Shown one piece after another: positions 48,654 to 57,650 of a stretch of DNA of 64,000 nucleotides (its first letter is position 1; each line of letters opens with the position of its first letter). The DNA is taken from contig JAQDQK010000001.1 of assembly GCA_027658995.1 (NCBI GenBank), positions 452,891 to 516,890 on the forward strand, written 5' to 3'. This DNA comes from Propionibacteriaceae bacterium AM104-82. Its GTDB lineage: Bacteria; Actinomycetota; Actinomycetes; Propionibacteriales; Propionibacteriaceae. Below the pieces are notes generated by a model. That model did no database searches. It was not told the origin of the DNA and saw only the letters and a list, made by a program, of their open reading frames with translations. Both the position numbers and the translations under genes were made by a program.

Positions 48654-50636
48654 TCACCAGCGCAGCGGCAGCCACACCGACATCTCCGACGGGCCCCGGT
48701 TGGCCCACAGCGCATAAGGGATCAGCGTGATGGGAACGCGAGTCAGTTCCCCGGCAGGTACCTCGGCGTAGAGCCCCCGTGCAGGGCGTGGCCGAACCCA
48801 CGCCTCGGTCGCCAGCCCGACGTCGGTGACACCGTCGACGACGATCTCGCGCTCGACGAACGCGGCATCGCGGGGGAGCAGCAGGTCGCTCGTGGCGACC
48901 CCGTCGGGAAGGTCGACCGACTCGGCACAGTAGACGACCGGGCCGCGCTGCACCGCCACCTGATTGGTCGTCTCCTCGACGAGTGGGTGGCTGACGAGCA
49001 GCCGCGGGGACAGCGGGAGGGTCAGGTCGATCGTGTCGCCGGGACGCCAGGCGCGACGCATTTGCGCGTAGCCGCCCGGCGCAACTGCAACCGGCTCACC
49101 GTTGATTCCCACTGCCGCGCCATCGGCCCAGGCCGGGATGCGGATCGCGAGCAGGCACTCGCCCGAGGGCGCATGTTCGACGGTGACGCGGACCGAGCCA
49201 TGGCGCGGGTAGGCCGTCTCCTGGCGCACCGTCCAAGCCCCGGCGTCGGTCGTCACGGTGGCGGTGCCTGAGGCGAACTGGTGGATCGCGAGGCCGTCGG
49301 CCAGGCGGGAGTAGACGAGTTCCGGCAGCCTGGCGATGGTGCGGGCGATGTTGGGCGGACAGCAGAAGCACGACAGGTAACGCTGCCGCAACCGCTCGTC
49401 GGAGGGTGGCGGCGCGGGCACCGGGTCGAGGGCCGTATCGCCCGCGCGGCGCAGCGGGTAGGGCAGCGCGGCGACCTGGCGCAGCGGGTTGGTGTAGAAG
49501 TAGCCGGGCTCCCCGACGCCGATGCTGGCGAACAGCGTGTTGTTGACCGCCACATCGATCGCGTCGGCGAAGCGCACGTCGCCGGTACGCAGCAGCATCC
49601 GCCATGACCACAGGATGTTGCCGATGGTCGCGCATGTCTCGTTGTGGGCCGTGATCTGCGGCAACTGGTAGGGGCGGCCGTAGGACTGGTGGACCTTGGT
49701 GATCTGCTCCTGCCACGGGAATCCGTCGGGGGAGGCGCCGTCGTAGAGCGCCCCGTGTCCGCCCGTCAGGTACACCTTCGTCGAGGCCACGTCGTCCCAC
49801 AGTCGGCCGAGCCGCGCCGCCGACCCGTCGTGCGGTGACTCGAGGAGCAGGTCGGCCAGGCCCGCGTACAGATAATTGGCGCGCACTGCGTGCCCGACGA
49901 CCGACTCGGTTTCGGCGAACGGGATCCGGTCCTGGTTGTCGTCGCCCCCAAGGCCGCTGGCCGGGACACGCTCGCGCAGCGCGATCAGGTCCTTGGCGAG
50001 CGACAGGTAGCGCGCATTGCCGGTGGCCCGGTACAGCTCGACGGTGCCCATGTAGTGCGAGGGGCAGATCGCGGAGCGGGCCACGACGTCGGGGGAGTTG
50101 GCGATCAGGTCGATCAGGAACCCGGCGGCGCGCTCGGCGACATCGAGCATGGTCGTCTTGCCGGTCACGGCGTGGTGCAGGCAGGCGGCCGTCATCAGGT
50201 GCCCGAGGTTGTAGGTCTCGAAGTTGAGCCGGTCCGCCAGGGTCTCGTCGACGCCCTCCCGGCGCTGGCTGATCTGCGTCGGCGTGTGCAGGTAGCCATC
50301 GGCGCGCTGGCTGCGCGCGATCAGGGCGATCAGGTCGTCCAGTTCCGTCTCGAGGTCCGGGTCGTCGCCCTGCGCAAGCAGCGCGATCGCCGCCTCCATC
50401 CACTTGTACAGATCGCCGTCAAGGAAGGGAGGCCCCTGGTGTTCACCGTCCTGGGCGCCCTCCGCGACGCGGAAGTTGCGTACCGCGCCGCTCAGGTCGT
50501 CGTCGAACAGATCGTCGCGCATGGTGGGCACCGCGACATCGCGGACGTGTCGCCAGCGCTCGCCCCAGGACCCGTCGGCCAGTGTGGCCGCTCCCGGGTG
50601 CAGGGGCGTGGACGTGGGAAGTGAAGTTTGCGTCAT
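48654..50636 (-). CDS. Glycoside hydrolase family 127 (beta-L-arabinofuranosidase/aceric acidase type)
   Basis: This 660-residue protein has the DUF1680/GH127 (alpha/alpha)6 barrel. The zinc and nucleophile residues match the beta-L-arabinofuranosidase HypBA1: HNETCATIGN with Glu333 and Cys335, and CFCCPPN with Cys425 and Cys426. GH127 members release beta-L-arabinofuranose and, in Bacteroides, aceric acid from rhamnogalacturonan II. No signal peptide is present. The ATG at 50636 has GGAGG upstream. It is the first gene of the minus-strand operon, followed 13 bases later by the RuBisCO-like gene. Confidence 0.88.
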   Translation of the reverse strand: MTQTSLPTSTPLHPGAATLADGSWGERWRHVRDVAVPTMRDDLFDDDLSGAVRNFRVAEGAQDGEHQGPPFLDGDLYKWMEAAIALLAQGDDPDLETELDDLIALIARSQRADGYLHTPTQISQRREGVDETLADRLNFETYNLGHLMTAACLHHAVTGKTTMLDVAERAAGFLIDLIANSPDVVARSAICPSHYMGTVELYRATGNARYLSLAKDLIALRERVPASGLGGDDNQDRIPFAETESVVGHAVRANYLYAGLADLLLESPHDGSAARLGRLWDDVASTKVYLTGGHGALYDGASPDGFPWQEQITKVHQSYGRPYQLPQITAHNETCATIGNILWSWRMLLRTGDVRFADAIDVAVNNTLFASIGVGEPGYFYTNPLRQVAALPYPLRRAGDTALDPVPAPPPSDERLRQRYLSCFCCPPNIARTIARLPELVYSRLADGLAIHQFASGTATVTTDAGAWTVRQETAYPRHGSVRVTVEHAPSGECLLAIRIPAWADGAAVGINGEPVAVAPGGYAQMRRAWRPGDTIDLTLPLSPRLLVSHPLVEETTNQVAVQRGPVVYCAESVDLPDGVATSDLLLPRDAAFVEREIVVDGVTDVGLATEAWVRPRPARGLYAEVPAGELTRVPITLIPYALWANRGPSEMSVWLPLRW

Positions 50637-50732
50637 CGAATCCTCCGCTGCCTATCTAACCATATATGCATGGGTATGCAGAGATCTGCCCGAAGAGTCG
50701 GCACTCTCGGTGGGACCGTGCTACTTTCGAGC
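50637..50732. promoter_or_regulatory. Divergent GH127/SorC regulatory region
   Basis: The 96 bases hold TATATGCATGG (core ATATGCATGG 50664-50673) followed by TATGCAG. The same ten-base core occurs in the GH2 promoter at 36603-36612. A -10 TACTTT at 50722-50727 lies five bases before the regulator GTG. Candidate -10 boxes for GH127 overlap the ATGCAT repeat, so a bound regulator would block it. Confidence 0.5.
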
Positions 50733-51716
50733 GTGTCCATTCGCGAAGGTAACGAGCGCCTGCCGCTGATCGTCAAGGTCGCCCGCCTGTATCACGAGAA
50801 CGGCCTGCGCCAGCCGGAGATTGCCGCCCGCCTCAACATGTCGCAGTCGCGCGTGTCGAGGCTGCTGAAGGAGGGCCTCGAGGTCGGCATCGTGCGAACC
50901 GTGGTCGTCGAACCGGAGGGCATGTTCAGCCACCTCGAGGATCAGGTCCGCGACGCTTACGGCCTGCGCGACGTGGTGGTCGCTGGCGGGATCGACGACA
51001 CGTTCGAGTCGGAGGGCGCGCTGCTCAGCGCCGTCGGTAGCGCCGGCGCGCGCTACCTGGAGTCGACCATGCTTCCGACCGATCGCGTCGGCCTCTCGTC
51101 GTGGTCGACGTCCCTTCTTGCGCTCGTCGAGGCCATGACGCCGCGCACCACCCGCTCGGCGGACAGCATCGTGCAGGTGATCGGCGGTGTCGGCGAGGCA
51201 CGGGCGCAGGTGCAGGCGACGCGGCTGGCCGAACGGCTGGCCCGAGTCACCGGCGCGGCGGTGCACTACTTCAACGCCCCTGGTGTGGTCGCCAGCCAGG
51301 AGATCCGCGACTCGCTGATGTCCGATCCACAGATCGGTGGCGTCAGGGAGGAGTGGGCCAACCTGACGATGGCCCTGGTCGGCATCGGCAGCGTTCAGCC
51401 CTCCGAACTGCTGCGTTCGTCCGGGAACACACTGCCCGAACGCGACCTCCAGTCGCTCGCGGGACGTGGCGCCGTCGGCGATGTGTGCCTCAACTTCTTC
51501 GACGAGGCAGGCGGCCACGTCGAGACCGACCTGGTCGGCCGGACGCTCGGCATTGACGCGGCGACCCTCAAGGCGATCCCGCGACGCATCGGCGTGGCGG
51601 GCGGTAAGCGCAAGCTCGCCGCGATCCGGGCCGCGCTGCTCGGGGGTTGGTGCGACGTGCTGATCACCGACTCCAACACCGCCGATCAGTTGCTCCAACT
51701 CGCCGCGGGAGACTGA
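50733..51716 (+). CDS. SorC/DeoR-family sugar-binding transcriptional regulator
   Basis: This 327-residue regulator has an N-terminal helix-turn-helix (VKVARLYHENGLRQPEIAA and RLNMSQSRVSRLLKE, about residues 12-45) and a C-terminal sugar-phosphate-binding domain (SSWSTSLLALVEAM, QVIGGVG, AGGKRKLAAIRAAL) of the SorC/DeoR/CggR type. It is divergent from the GH127-RLP-kinase-GH78 operon and probably controls it in response to a phosphorylated intermediate. The GTG at 50733 is preferred (TACTTT -10 box five bases upstream). An ATG at 50676 would place the candidate operator inside the gene. Confidence 0.87.
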   Translation: MSIREGNERLPLIVKVARLYHENGLRQPEIAARLNMSQSRVSRLLKEGLEVGIVRTVVVEPEGMFSHLEDQVRDAYGLRDVVVAGGIDDTFESEGALLSAVGSAGARYLESTMLPTDRVGLSSWSTSLLALVEAMTPRTTRSADSIVQVIGGVGEARAQVQATRLAERLARVTGAAVHYFNAPGVVASQEIRDSLMSDPQIGGVREEWANLTMALVGIGSVQPSELLRSSGNTLPERDLQSLAGRGAVGDVCLNFFDEAGGHVETDLVGRTLGIDAATLKAIPRRIGVAGGKRKLAAIRAALLGGWCDVLITDSNTADQLLQLAAGD

Positions 51717-51758
51717 GCGCAGCACCGTCTCGGCGATGGGCCGCGCGTCAGTGGGTGA

Positions 51759-52589
51759 TCACGTTGCACCGGGGTCGGGGCGCCTGGCCTCGTCCTCGAC
51801 AGGTGGGACCGCCCTCGACGACAGCAGTGCGCCGATCCTTTCCGCAGTCCGTAGCGTCGCCGCGACGTGGTCGCGGATGTCGCCCAGGTTCTCGCGCTTG
51901 TGCTCGCCGATGCTGACAGAGCCGACCGGGCGACCGAGCATGAACACAGGGGCGGCGACCGCGCGCGTGTTCTTGTCGTACTCGCCCTCCGAGTAGGCCC
52001 ACCCCCGCTCGGCGACCTCGATCATCTGCGCCTCGATCGCCGTCGCGTCGTCCGAGGTGAGATCGCTGAACTTCGCCAACGGAATCGTGTACATCAACGC
52101 CTGTCTCGTGACGGCGTCAAGGGTCGCGAAGTAGGCCCTCGCGGTGGCGCCCGCGTGCGCCGGATACAGTTCGCCGACCAGCGGGTGGTTGCGCATCGGC
52201 CCGGCCCCACCGTCGACGGCGGCGACGCAGCGCACGTAGGCGCCGTCCGCCACCGCGAACACCGCTGTCCGCCGTGACTCGCCGACCAGCCAGGCAAGGA
52301 ACGGCTCGACCAACTGGGCCATGCCGCCGCGGCGCTCCCACGTCGACGCGATCCGCCACAGCGCCGGGCCGAGGTGGTAGCGGCGCGTGGTCGGATCGGC
52401 GTGCAGGAAGCCGCGCTTGGCCAAGGTCGCAAGCAGGCGCTGCGCCGTCGACTTGTCCAGGTCGAGTTCGCGGGCCAGTTCCATCACGCCCCAGTCGGTG
52501 CGGGCGCCGGTGAACGACAACAGGATCCCAAGCGCCCGGTCGACCGTCTGCAGCGTCCCGGCGCCGCCTCGCCCCGAGGATTCGGCCAC
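51759..52589 (-). CDS. IclR-family transcriptional regulator
   Basis: This 276-residue regulator has the N-terminal winged helix (TLQTVDRALGILLSF and LARELDLDKSTAQRLLATL, about residues 12-50) and the C-terminal IclR effector domain (AHAGATARAYFA, RGWAYSEGEYDKNTRAVAAP). The GTG at 52589 is chosen for the AAAGGAG ribosome site; a longer frame upstream is not supported. It is divergent from the peptide-import/M20 operon and is its likely regulator. Confidence 0.88.
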   Translation of the reverse strand: MAESSGRGGAGTLQTVDRALGILLSFTGARTDWGVMELARELDLDKSTAQRLLATLAKRGFLHADPTTRRYHLGPALWRIASTWERRGGMAQLVEPFLAWLVGESRRTAVFAVADGAYVRCVAAVDGGAGPMRNHPLVGELYPAHAGATARAYFATLDAVTRQALMYTIPLAKFSDLTSDDATAIEAQMIEVAERGWAYSEGEYDKNTRAVAAPVFMLGRPVGSVSIGEHKRENLGDIRDHVAATLRTAERIGALLSSRAVPPVEDEARRPDPGAT

Positions 52590-52794
52590 GGAGGTCTCCT
52601 TTGACTCAAACGGGTGCGCCCCTGACCGCGTCGACCCCGCGACGCACGCCTGAAGGGCGGTTTCTTTTCGTAAGTCTCTCACATACAGAGAATGCGTTGC
52701 GCTAGACGAGTTGGAAATCAATAGTTGTGCAATCTCGTCCCCCTGGTCGCCCACCACGCCGAGCGGGGAACCACTGTCCAGCGAAGGAGCAACA
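52590..52794. promoter_or_regulatory. Divergent IclR/importer regulatory region
   Basis: TCTC-N7-GAGA at 52677-52691, within TCTCTCACATACAGAGAA, is an inverted repeat of the kind bound by IclR proteins. It lies between the regulator and the peptide importer. Promoter boxes for either direction are not unambiguous. Confidence 0.45.
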
Positions 52795-53802
52795 GTGCGC
52801 ACCATTCTTCGGCGGATAGCCGCGATGGTCCCCACCCTGCTGGGCGTCATCGTGTGCATCTTCCTGATCACGCGGGTGCTGCCCGGCGACCCGGCGCGCA
52901 CGCTCGCAGGGGAGAACGCCGCGGACAGCGTCGTGGAGAAGCTCCGCGAGCAGATGGGCCTCAACAAGCCGATCTGGGAACAGTTCGTCGACTACTTCGC
53001 CGGCCTGCTGCGCGGCGATCTCGGCTTCGCCTGGCACACCGGGCGACCTGTCGCAGAGGACTTCGCGCTTCGCTTCCCCGCAACCGTGGAACTCGGCCTC
53101 GCCGCCCTCGCGATCGGCATCCTCGTCGGGGTTCCGCTCGGCATCCTCGGCGCGACCCAGCGCGGCAGGCTCGCCGACCACGCGACCCGCATCATCTCCC
53201 TGCTCGGCGCGTCGATGCCGCTGTTCTGGCTCGGCCTGCTGGTCATCTCGATCTTCTACGGCTCGCTCGGCTGGATGCCTGCCCCGGTCGGGCGGATCGC
53301 CGACACGGTCAACCCTCCGACGACGATCACCGGCTTCTACGTCATCGACAGCATCCTCACCGGGGACACGGTGGCGCTCGCGAGTTCGCTTTCGCACCTG
53401 ATCTGGCCCGCCATGGTGCTTTCGGTCGGCGCGACGGCGATCATCTCCCGGATGACCCGCTCGGCCATGCTCGAGGTGCTCGGCCAGGACTACATCCGCA
53501 CCGCCCAGGCGAAGGGCATGGGGCAGGGCAAGGTGATCGGTGCGCACGCGCTGAAGAACGCAGGCCCGTCGATCGTCACCATCGTCGGCCTCGAACTGGG
53601 GCACCTGCTCGGCGGCGCCGTCATCACCGAGACCATCTTCTCCTGGCCGGGCGTGGGCGGCTACGTCGTGCACTCCATCGAGGCGACCGACTACGCGCCG
53701 GTCCAGGCGATGACGCTGATGGCGGCCGTGATCTACCTCGTGGTCAACCTGCTGGTCGACCTCTCGCAGCCGATCTTCGACCCGAAGGTGCGAAATGCCT
53801 GA
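52795..53802 (+). CDS. Oligopeptide ABC transporter permease (DppB type)
   Basis: This 335-residue permease of the DppB/OppB family starts RTILRRIAAMVPTLLGV and has six transmembrane helices, a large external loop (PGDPARTLAGENA), and the EAA-type loop with RTAQAKGMGQGKVIGAHALKNA (about residues 237-258). The GTG at 52795 has GAAGGAG at its usual distance. It overlaps the next permease by eight bases and is the first gene of the operon that extends to 60942. Confidence 0.92.
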   Translation: MRTILRRIAAMVPTLLGVIVCIFLITRVLPGDPARTLAGENAADSVVEKLREQMGLNKPIWEQFVDYFAGLLRGDLGFAWHTGRPVAEDFALRFPATVELGLAALAIGILVGVPLGILGATQRGRLADHATRIISLLGASMPLFWLGLLVISIFYGSLGWMPAPVGRIADTVNPPTTITGFYVIDSILTGDTVALASSLSHLIWPAMVLSVGATAIISRMTRSAMLEVLGQDYIRTAQAKGMGQGKVIGAHALKNAGPSIVTIVGLELGHLLGGAVITETIFSWPGVGGYVVHSIEATDYAPVQAMTLMAAVIYLVVNLLVDLSQPIFDPKVRNA

Positions 53803-54670
53803 CACCGCGGCCCGCCAACGCACCACCGGCACCGGCGCCATGACGCTGCTGCTGCGCAACCCCTCCGCGATGGTCGGGGCCGCGATCATCGCGATCTGGA
53901 CCATCGGCGGCCTCGTCACCCTCGTCTGGACGCCGTACCCGCCCAACGCCACCGACGTCGGCCCCCTGCTGCAACCGCCGAGCGCCGCGCACTGGTTCGG
54001 CACCGACGACTACGGCCGCGACCTGCTCTCCAGGGTGCTCGCGGGCGCGCGGGTCTCGCTCTGGACCGGCCTGATCGCCGTGGCCGTCTCGCTCGCGATC
54101 GGCCTGCCCATCGGCGCGATCGCCGGCTACGTCCGGGGCGCGCTCGGCATGGTCCTGATGCGCCTGATGGACATGCTGCTGTCCTTCCCCTCGCTGCTGC
54201 TCGCCATGGCGCTGGCCGTCGCGCTGGGCCCCGGCCTGACGTCGGCGATGATCGCCGTCGGCATCGTCGGCATCCCCGAGTTCGCCCGCATCATGTACTC
54301 CCAGACGGTGTCGCTGCGCGAACGCGAGTTCGTCGAGGCCTCCCGCGCCATCGGGTTGACCGACGCCGTGATCCTGTTCCGCCACATCCTCCCCAACGGA
54401 CTGGTGCCGATCATGGTGCGCTGCGCGCTCGGGATGGGCTACGCGATCCTGACCGCCGCGGCGCTGAGCTTCATCGGCCTCGGCGCCCAGCCTCCACTCG
54501 CCGAATGGGGCGTGATGATCTCCGACGGCCGCGGCTTCATCATCTCCGGCGAATGGTGGATGACCTTCTTCCCGGGCCTCGCGATCGCCTCGTCGATCCT
54601 CGGCTTCAACCTCCTCGGCGACGGCCTCCGCGACGTCCTCGACCCGAGGCTGCGCACCTCCGCGCGATGA
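53795..54670 (+). CDS. Oligopeptide ABC transporter permease (DppC type)
   Basis: This 291-residue permease has HWFGTDDYGRDLLSRVLAGA, the DppC/OppC hallmark after the first helix, and the EAA loop REREFVEASRAIGLTDAVIL (about residues 182-201). It pairs with the upstream permease. The binding protein follows after 56 bases. Confidence 0.94.
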   Translation: MPDTAARQRTTGTGAMTLLLRNPSAMVGAAIIAIWTIGGLVTLVWTPYPPNATDVGPLLQPPSAAHWFGTDDYGRDLLSRVLAGARVSLWTGLIAVAVSLAIGLPIGAIAGYVRGALGMVLMRLMDMLLSFPSLLLAMALAVALGPGLTSAMIAVGIVGIPEFARIMYSQTVSLREREFVEASRAIGLTDAVILFRHILPNGLVPIMVRCALGMGYAILTAAALSFIGLGAQPPLAEWGVMISDGRGFIISGEWWMTFFPGLAIASSILGFNLLGDGLRDVLDPRLRTSAR

Positions 54671-54726
54671 CCGCGATGACCGACGACCACCCCAAGAGCC
54701 ACCAGAAACCACGAAAGGCCACGCAT

Positions 54727-56316
54727 ATGAACACCAGGATCCGCTTGGCGGGCGTCCTCGCTGCGGTCGCGCTGACCGCCGCGGCATGCGCGCCCAGCGC
54801 CAACTCGAATCCCGAGACGACGGGAAGCGGTGGGGCAGGCGCAGAGTCGCGCCCGCTCACCATCGCCTACTCCGAGGGCGGCAAGACCCTCAACCCGTCC
54901 GAGGCCAACGACGGCACGAGCGACACCCTCGTGCTGGCCGCCTATGACCAACTCGTCACCTACGGCACCAAGGAGGAGGGCGGAAAACGGGTCTCCGACA
55001 CCGCCACCATCGCGCCGATGATCGCCTCCGAGTGGAGCGTCGACGACACCAACACCGTCTACACCTTCACCATCCGCGACGACATCACGTTCCAGTCGGG
55101 CAAGAAGCTGACCACCACCGACGTCGTCAAGAGCTTCGAGCACATCGACTCGTCCGCGTCGGCCAGTTTCCTCTACGGCATGGCGGGCATCGAGTCCGTC
55201 ACCGAGGGCGAGCCGGGCACCGTCGTGATCACGCTCACCTCGCCGAACCACCTGTTCCTGCAGATCCTGCCCATGTACTCGTTCTCGATCATGGACATGG
55301 ACCTGGTGGAGAGCAACGGCGGCGCCGAGTGGCTCTCGAAGAACACAGCAGGCTCCGGCCCGTACATCATCGAGGACTGGGACCCCGCGACGTCGGCGAA
55401 GCTGACCCGCAACGAGGACTACTGGGGCGAGGCCCCGCCCGTCGGCGTCGTCAACATGAAGTTCATCGCCGACGCGTCCAACCGGCTGCAACTGCTCCAG
55501 AAGGGCTCCGTCGACATCGCGCTGGAGATCGCCCCGAAGGACCTGGAGGGCCTCGACGGCACAGACGGCATCGTCGTCGATTCCCGCCCGAGCAACAAGA
55601 TCCTCTTCTTCGCCATGAACTCCAACGTCGCGCCGTTCGACAACCCGAAGGTGCGCCAGGCGATCACCTACGCGGTGCCCTACGACAAGCTGATCACCGA
55701 CGTCATGAAGAACCAGGCCAGCCCGCTGCGCTCCGCGGTCGCCAGTTCGACCCCCGGCTTCACCGACGAGGGCTACGAGGCCACCCACGACCTCGACAAG
55801 GCCAAGGCGCTGCTCGTCGAGGCGGGCTACCCGGATGGCTTCGAGTTCGACTTCACGCTCGGCTCCGGCTTCTCCGACTGGAACGACGACGCGGTGCTGA
55901 TCCAGGCGGAGCTCGCCAAGATCGGCGTGACCATGAACATCCAGAACATGGCCCGCGCCCAGTTCCTCGAGGCGCTCGCGGGCAAGAACGTGCAGTCCTA
56001 CATCAGCCGCTGGACGTCCTTCGTCAACGACCCCGGCTACCACCTCGGCCTGCTGCTCAGCTCCGGCGGCACCAGCAACTACGCCAACTACAACAACGCG
56101 CGCGTCGACGAACTGTGGAAGTCGGCCGCCGCCGAACCCGACGTCGACAAGCGCAACGAGATGTACGGCGAGATGCAGCAGTTGATCAGCGCCGACGCGC
56201 CATGGGCCTACCTCTACGAGTACAACATCGCCGTCGCACACCGCGACGACATCCAGGGCTACACGTCCTACCCGGACGGTCTCATCCGGTTCTTCCAGTT
56301 GAGCACCACCAAGTAG
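54727..56316 (+). CDS. Peptide/oligomer ABC transporter substrate-binding lipoprotein (family 5)
   Basis: This 529-residue protein is a family-5 solute-binding lipoprotein: lipobox LTAAAC with Cys21, then NPSEANDGTSDTLVLAAYDQL and GSGPYIIEDWDP and the C-terminal PWAYLYEYN. Family 5 binds peptides, but also opines, nickel chelates and other oligomers, so the ligand cannot be read. It sits between the permeases and an M20 hydrolase, which hints that the ligand is an amide to be hydrolysed inside. The ATG at 54727 has AAAGG upstream. Confidence 0.92.
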   Translation: MNTRIRLAGVLAAVALTAAACAPSANSNPETTGSGGAGAESRPLTIAYSEGGKTLNPSEANDGTSDTLVLAAYDQLVTYGTKEEGGKRVSDTATIAPMIASEWSVDDTNTVYTFTIRDDITFQSGKKLTTTDVVKSFEHIDSSASASFLYGMAGIESVTEGEPGTVVITLTSPNHLFLQILPMYSFSIMDMDLVESNGGAEWLSKNTAGSGPYIIEDWDPATSAKLTRNEDYWGEAPPVGVVNMKFIADASNRLQLLQKGSVDIALEIAPKDLEGLDGTDGIVVDSRPSNKILFFAMNSNVAPFDNPKVRQAITYAVPYDKLITDVMKNQASPLRSAVASSTPGFTDEGYEATHDLDKAKALLVEAGYPDGFEFDFTLGSGFSDWNDDAVLIQAELAKIGVTMNIQNMARAQFLEALAGKNVQSYISRWTSFVNDPGYHLGLLLSSGGTSNYANYNNARVDELWKSAAAEPDVDKRNEMYGEMQQLISADAPWAYLYEYNIAVAHRDDIQGYTSYPDGLIRFFQLSTTK

Positions 56317-56353
56317 CACCCACGCAGGCAACACCGACGCGAAAGGCGATCAC

Positions 56354-57634
56354 ATGACCACCCCCCAAGACTGGGAGCAGCGGATCCTTGCGGGCATCGA
56401 CGAGACGAGCCACGAACTCCTCGACCTGGCAGGGCTCCTGATCCGCACCCCCAGCGAGAACCCCGGCGGTGACTGCACCGACGTAGCTGCGGTCATCGCC
56501 GGGTACCTCGCCGACGCCGGGCTCTCCAACGAGCGCCACGACGCGGGCGACGGGCGGGTCAGCGTGGTCGCCCATTCCGGGACAGTCGGCGAGGGCGAGC
56601 GTCACCTCGTCCTCGCCGGCCACCACGACGTCGTCCCCGTCGGAGACGTCTCCAGGTGGAGCTTCCCGCCGTTCGCCGGTGACGTGGTCGACGGATGGCT
56701 CCGCGGACGCGGCGCCAGCGACATGAAGGCGGGCCTGGCGGGCCTTATCCACGTCTACGTGCTGCTCCACCGGCTCGGCGTGCCGCTCCGCGGTCGGCTG
56801 TCGCTGACGGCGGTCCCCGACGAGGAGACCGGCGGCGACCGCGGGGCCGACTGGCTGCTCGCCAGGGGCGTCGTCGACGGGGCGACCGGGGCGATCATCG
56901 CCGAGCCCTCCGAGCGGTCCCACCCGACCATCGGGCAGAAGGGCAGCAGTTGGTTCCGGCTGACCATCCACGGCCGCCCCGGGCACGGCAGCCTTCAACC
57001 GCTGCACGGCACGAGCGCCAACCTGCTCGCCGCCCGCGCCATCGTCGCGCTGCAACGCCTGTGGGAGCTCACCCCGAACGCCCCGGCCGACGTCCGCCCG
57101 CTGATCGAGAGTTCCAAGCGCTACGCCGAGGAACGCGAGGGCTTCGGCCCCGGCGTCGGCGAGATCTTCGAACGCGTCAGCCTCAACATCGGCACCATCC
57201 GCGGCGGCACCTCCACCAACGTCGTCGCCGACACCTGCGTCGTCGAGTGCGACTCGCGGGTCCCGATCGGGCTGACCCGCGGTGAGGTCTTCGACAAGGT
57301 CCGTGCGATCCTCGCGGAGGAGGGCATCGAGGCCGACGTCGAGCCGCTCGGTTTCGCGAGCGAGGCGAACTGGACGGGCACAGACGACCCCATCGTGGCG
57401 ACCCTCGTCGGGGTGCTGCGCGAACTGCAGGACCCGGAGGCGGAGGGCGTGCTGCAGTGGGCCTCCTCCGACGCCCGCACCTTCCGCGCCCACAACATCC
57501 CGGTGCTGCAGTACGGGCCCGCCGACCTGCACACCATCCACGGCTTCGACGAGCGCGCCCACGTCGACGACGTCGTGCTCGCCGCCAAGGTGTACGCCCT
57601 GACGGTCGTTCGCTACCTCGGCCTCGCCGACTGA
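56354..57634 (+). CDS. M20-family metallopeptidase/deacylase (ArgE/DapE type)
   Basis: This 426-residue zinc hydrolase has the M20 metal motifs: GHHDVVPVGD, GRGASDMKAG with the bridging Asp, PDEETGG with the general-base glutamate, AEPSE, and a late HTIHGFDE histidine, plus the lid domain (about residues 195-310). It would cut an amide bond (acylated amino acid or dipeptide) of the substrate imported by the ABC system. The ATG at 56354 follows GAAAGG. DUF1177 follows 16 bases later. Confidence 0.88.
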   Translation: MTTPQDWEQRILAGIDETSHELLDLAGLLIRTPSENPGGDCTDVAAVIAGYLADAGLSNERHDAGDGRVSVVAHSGTVGEGERHLVLAGHHDVVPVGDVSRWSFPPFAGDVVDGWLRGRGASDMKAGLAGLIHVYVLLHRLGVPLRGRLSLTAVPDEETGGDRGADWLLARGVVDGATGAIIAEPSERSHPTIGQKGSSWFRLTIHGRPGHGSLQPLHGTSANLLAARAIVALQRLWELTPNAPADVRPLIESSKRYAEEREGFGPGVGEIFERVSLNIGTIRGGTSTNVVADTCVVECDSRVPIGLTRGEVFDKVRAILAEEGIEADVEPLGFASEANWTGTDDPIVATLVGVLRELQDPEAEGVLQWASSDARTFRAHNIPVLQYGPADLHTIHGFDERAHVDDVVLAAKVYALTVVRYLGLAD

Positions 57635-57650
57635 TCAAGGAGAACCCCAG

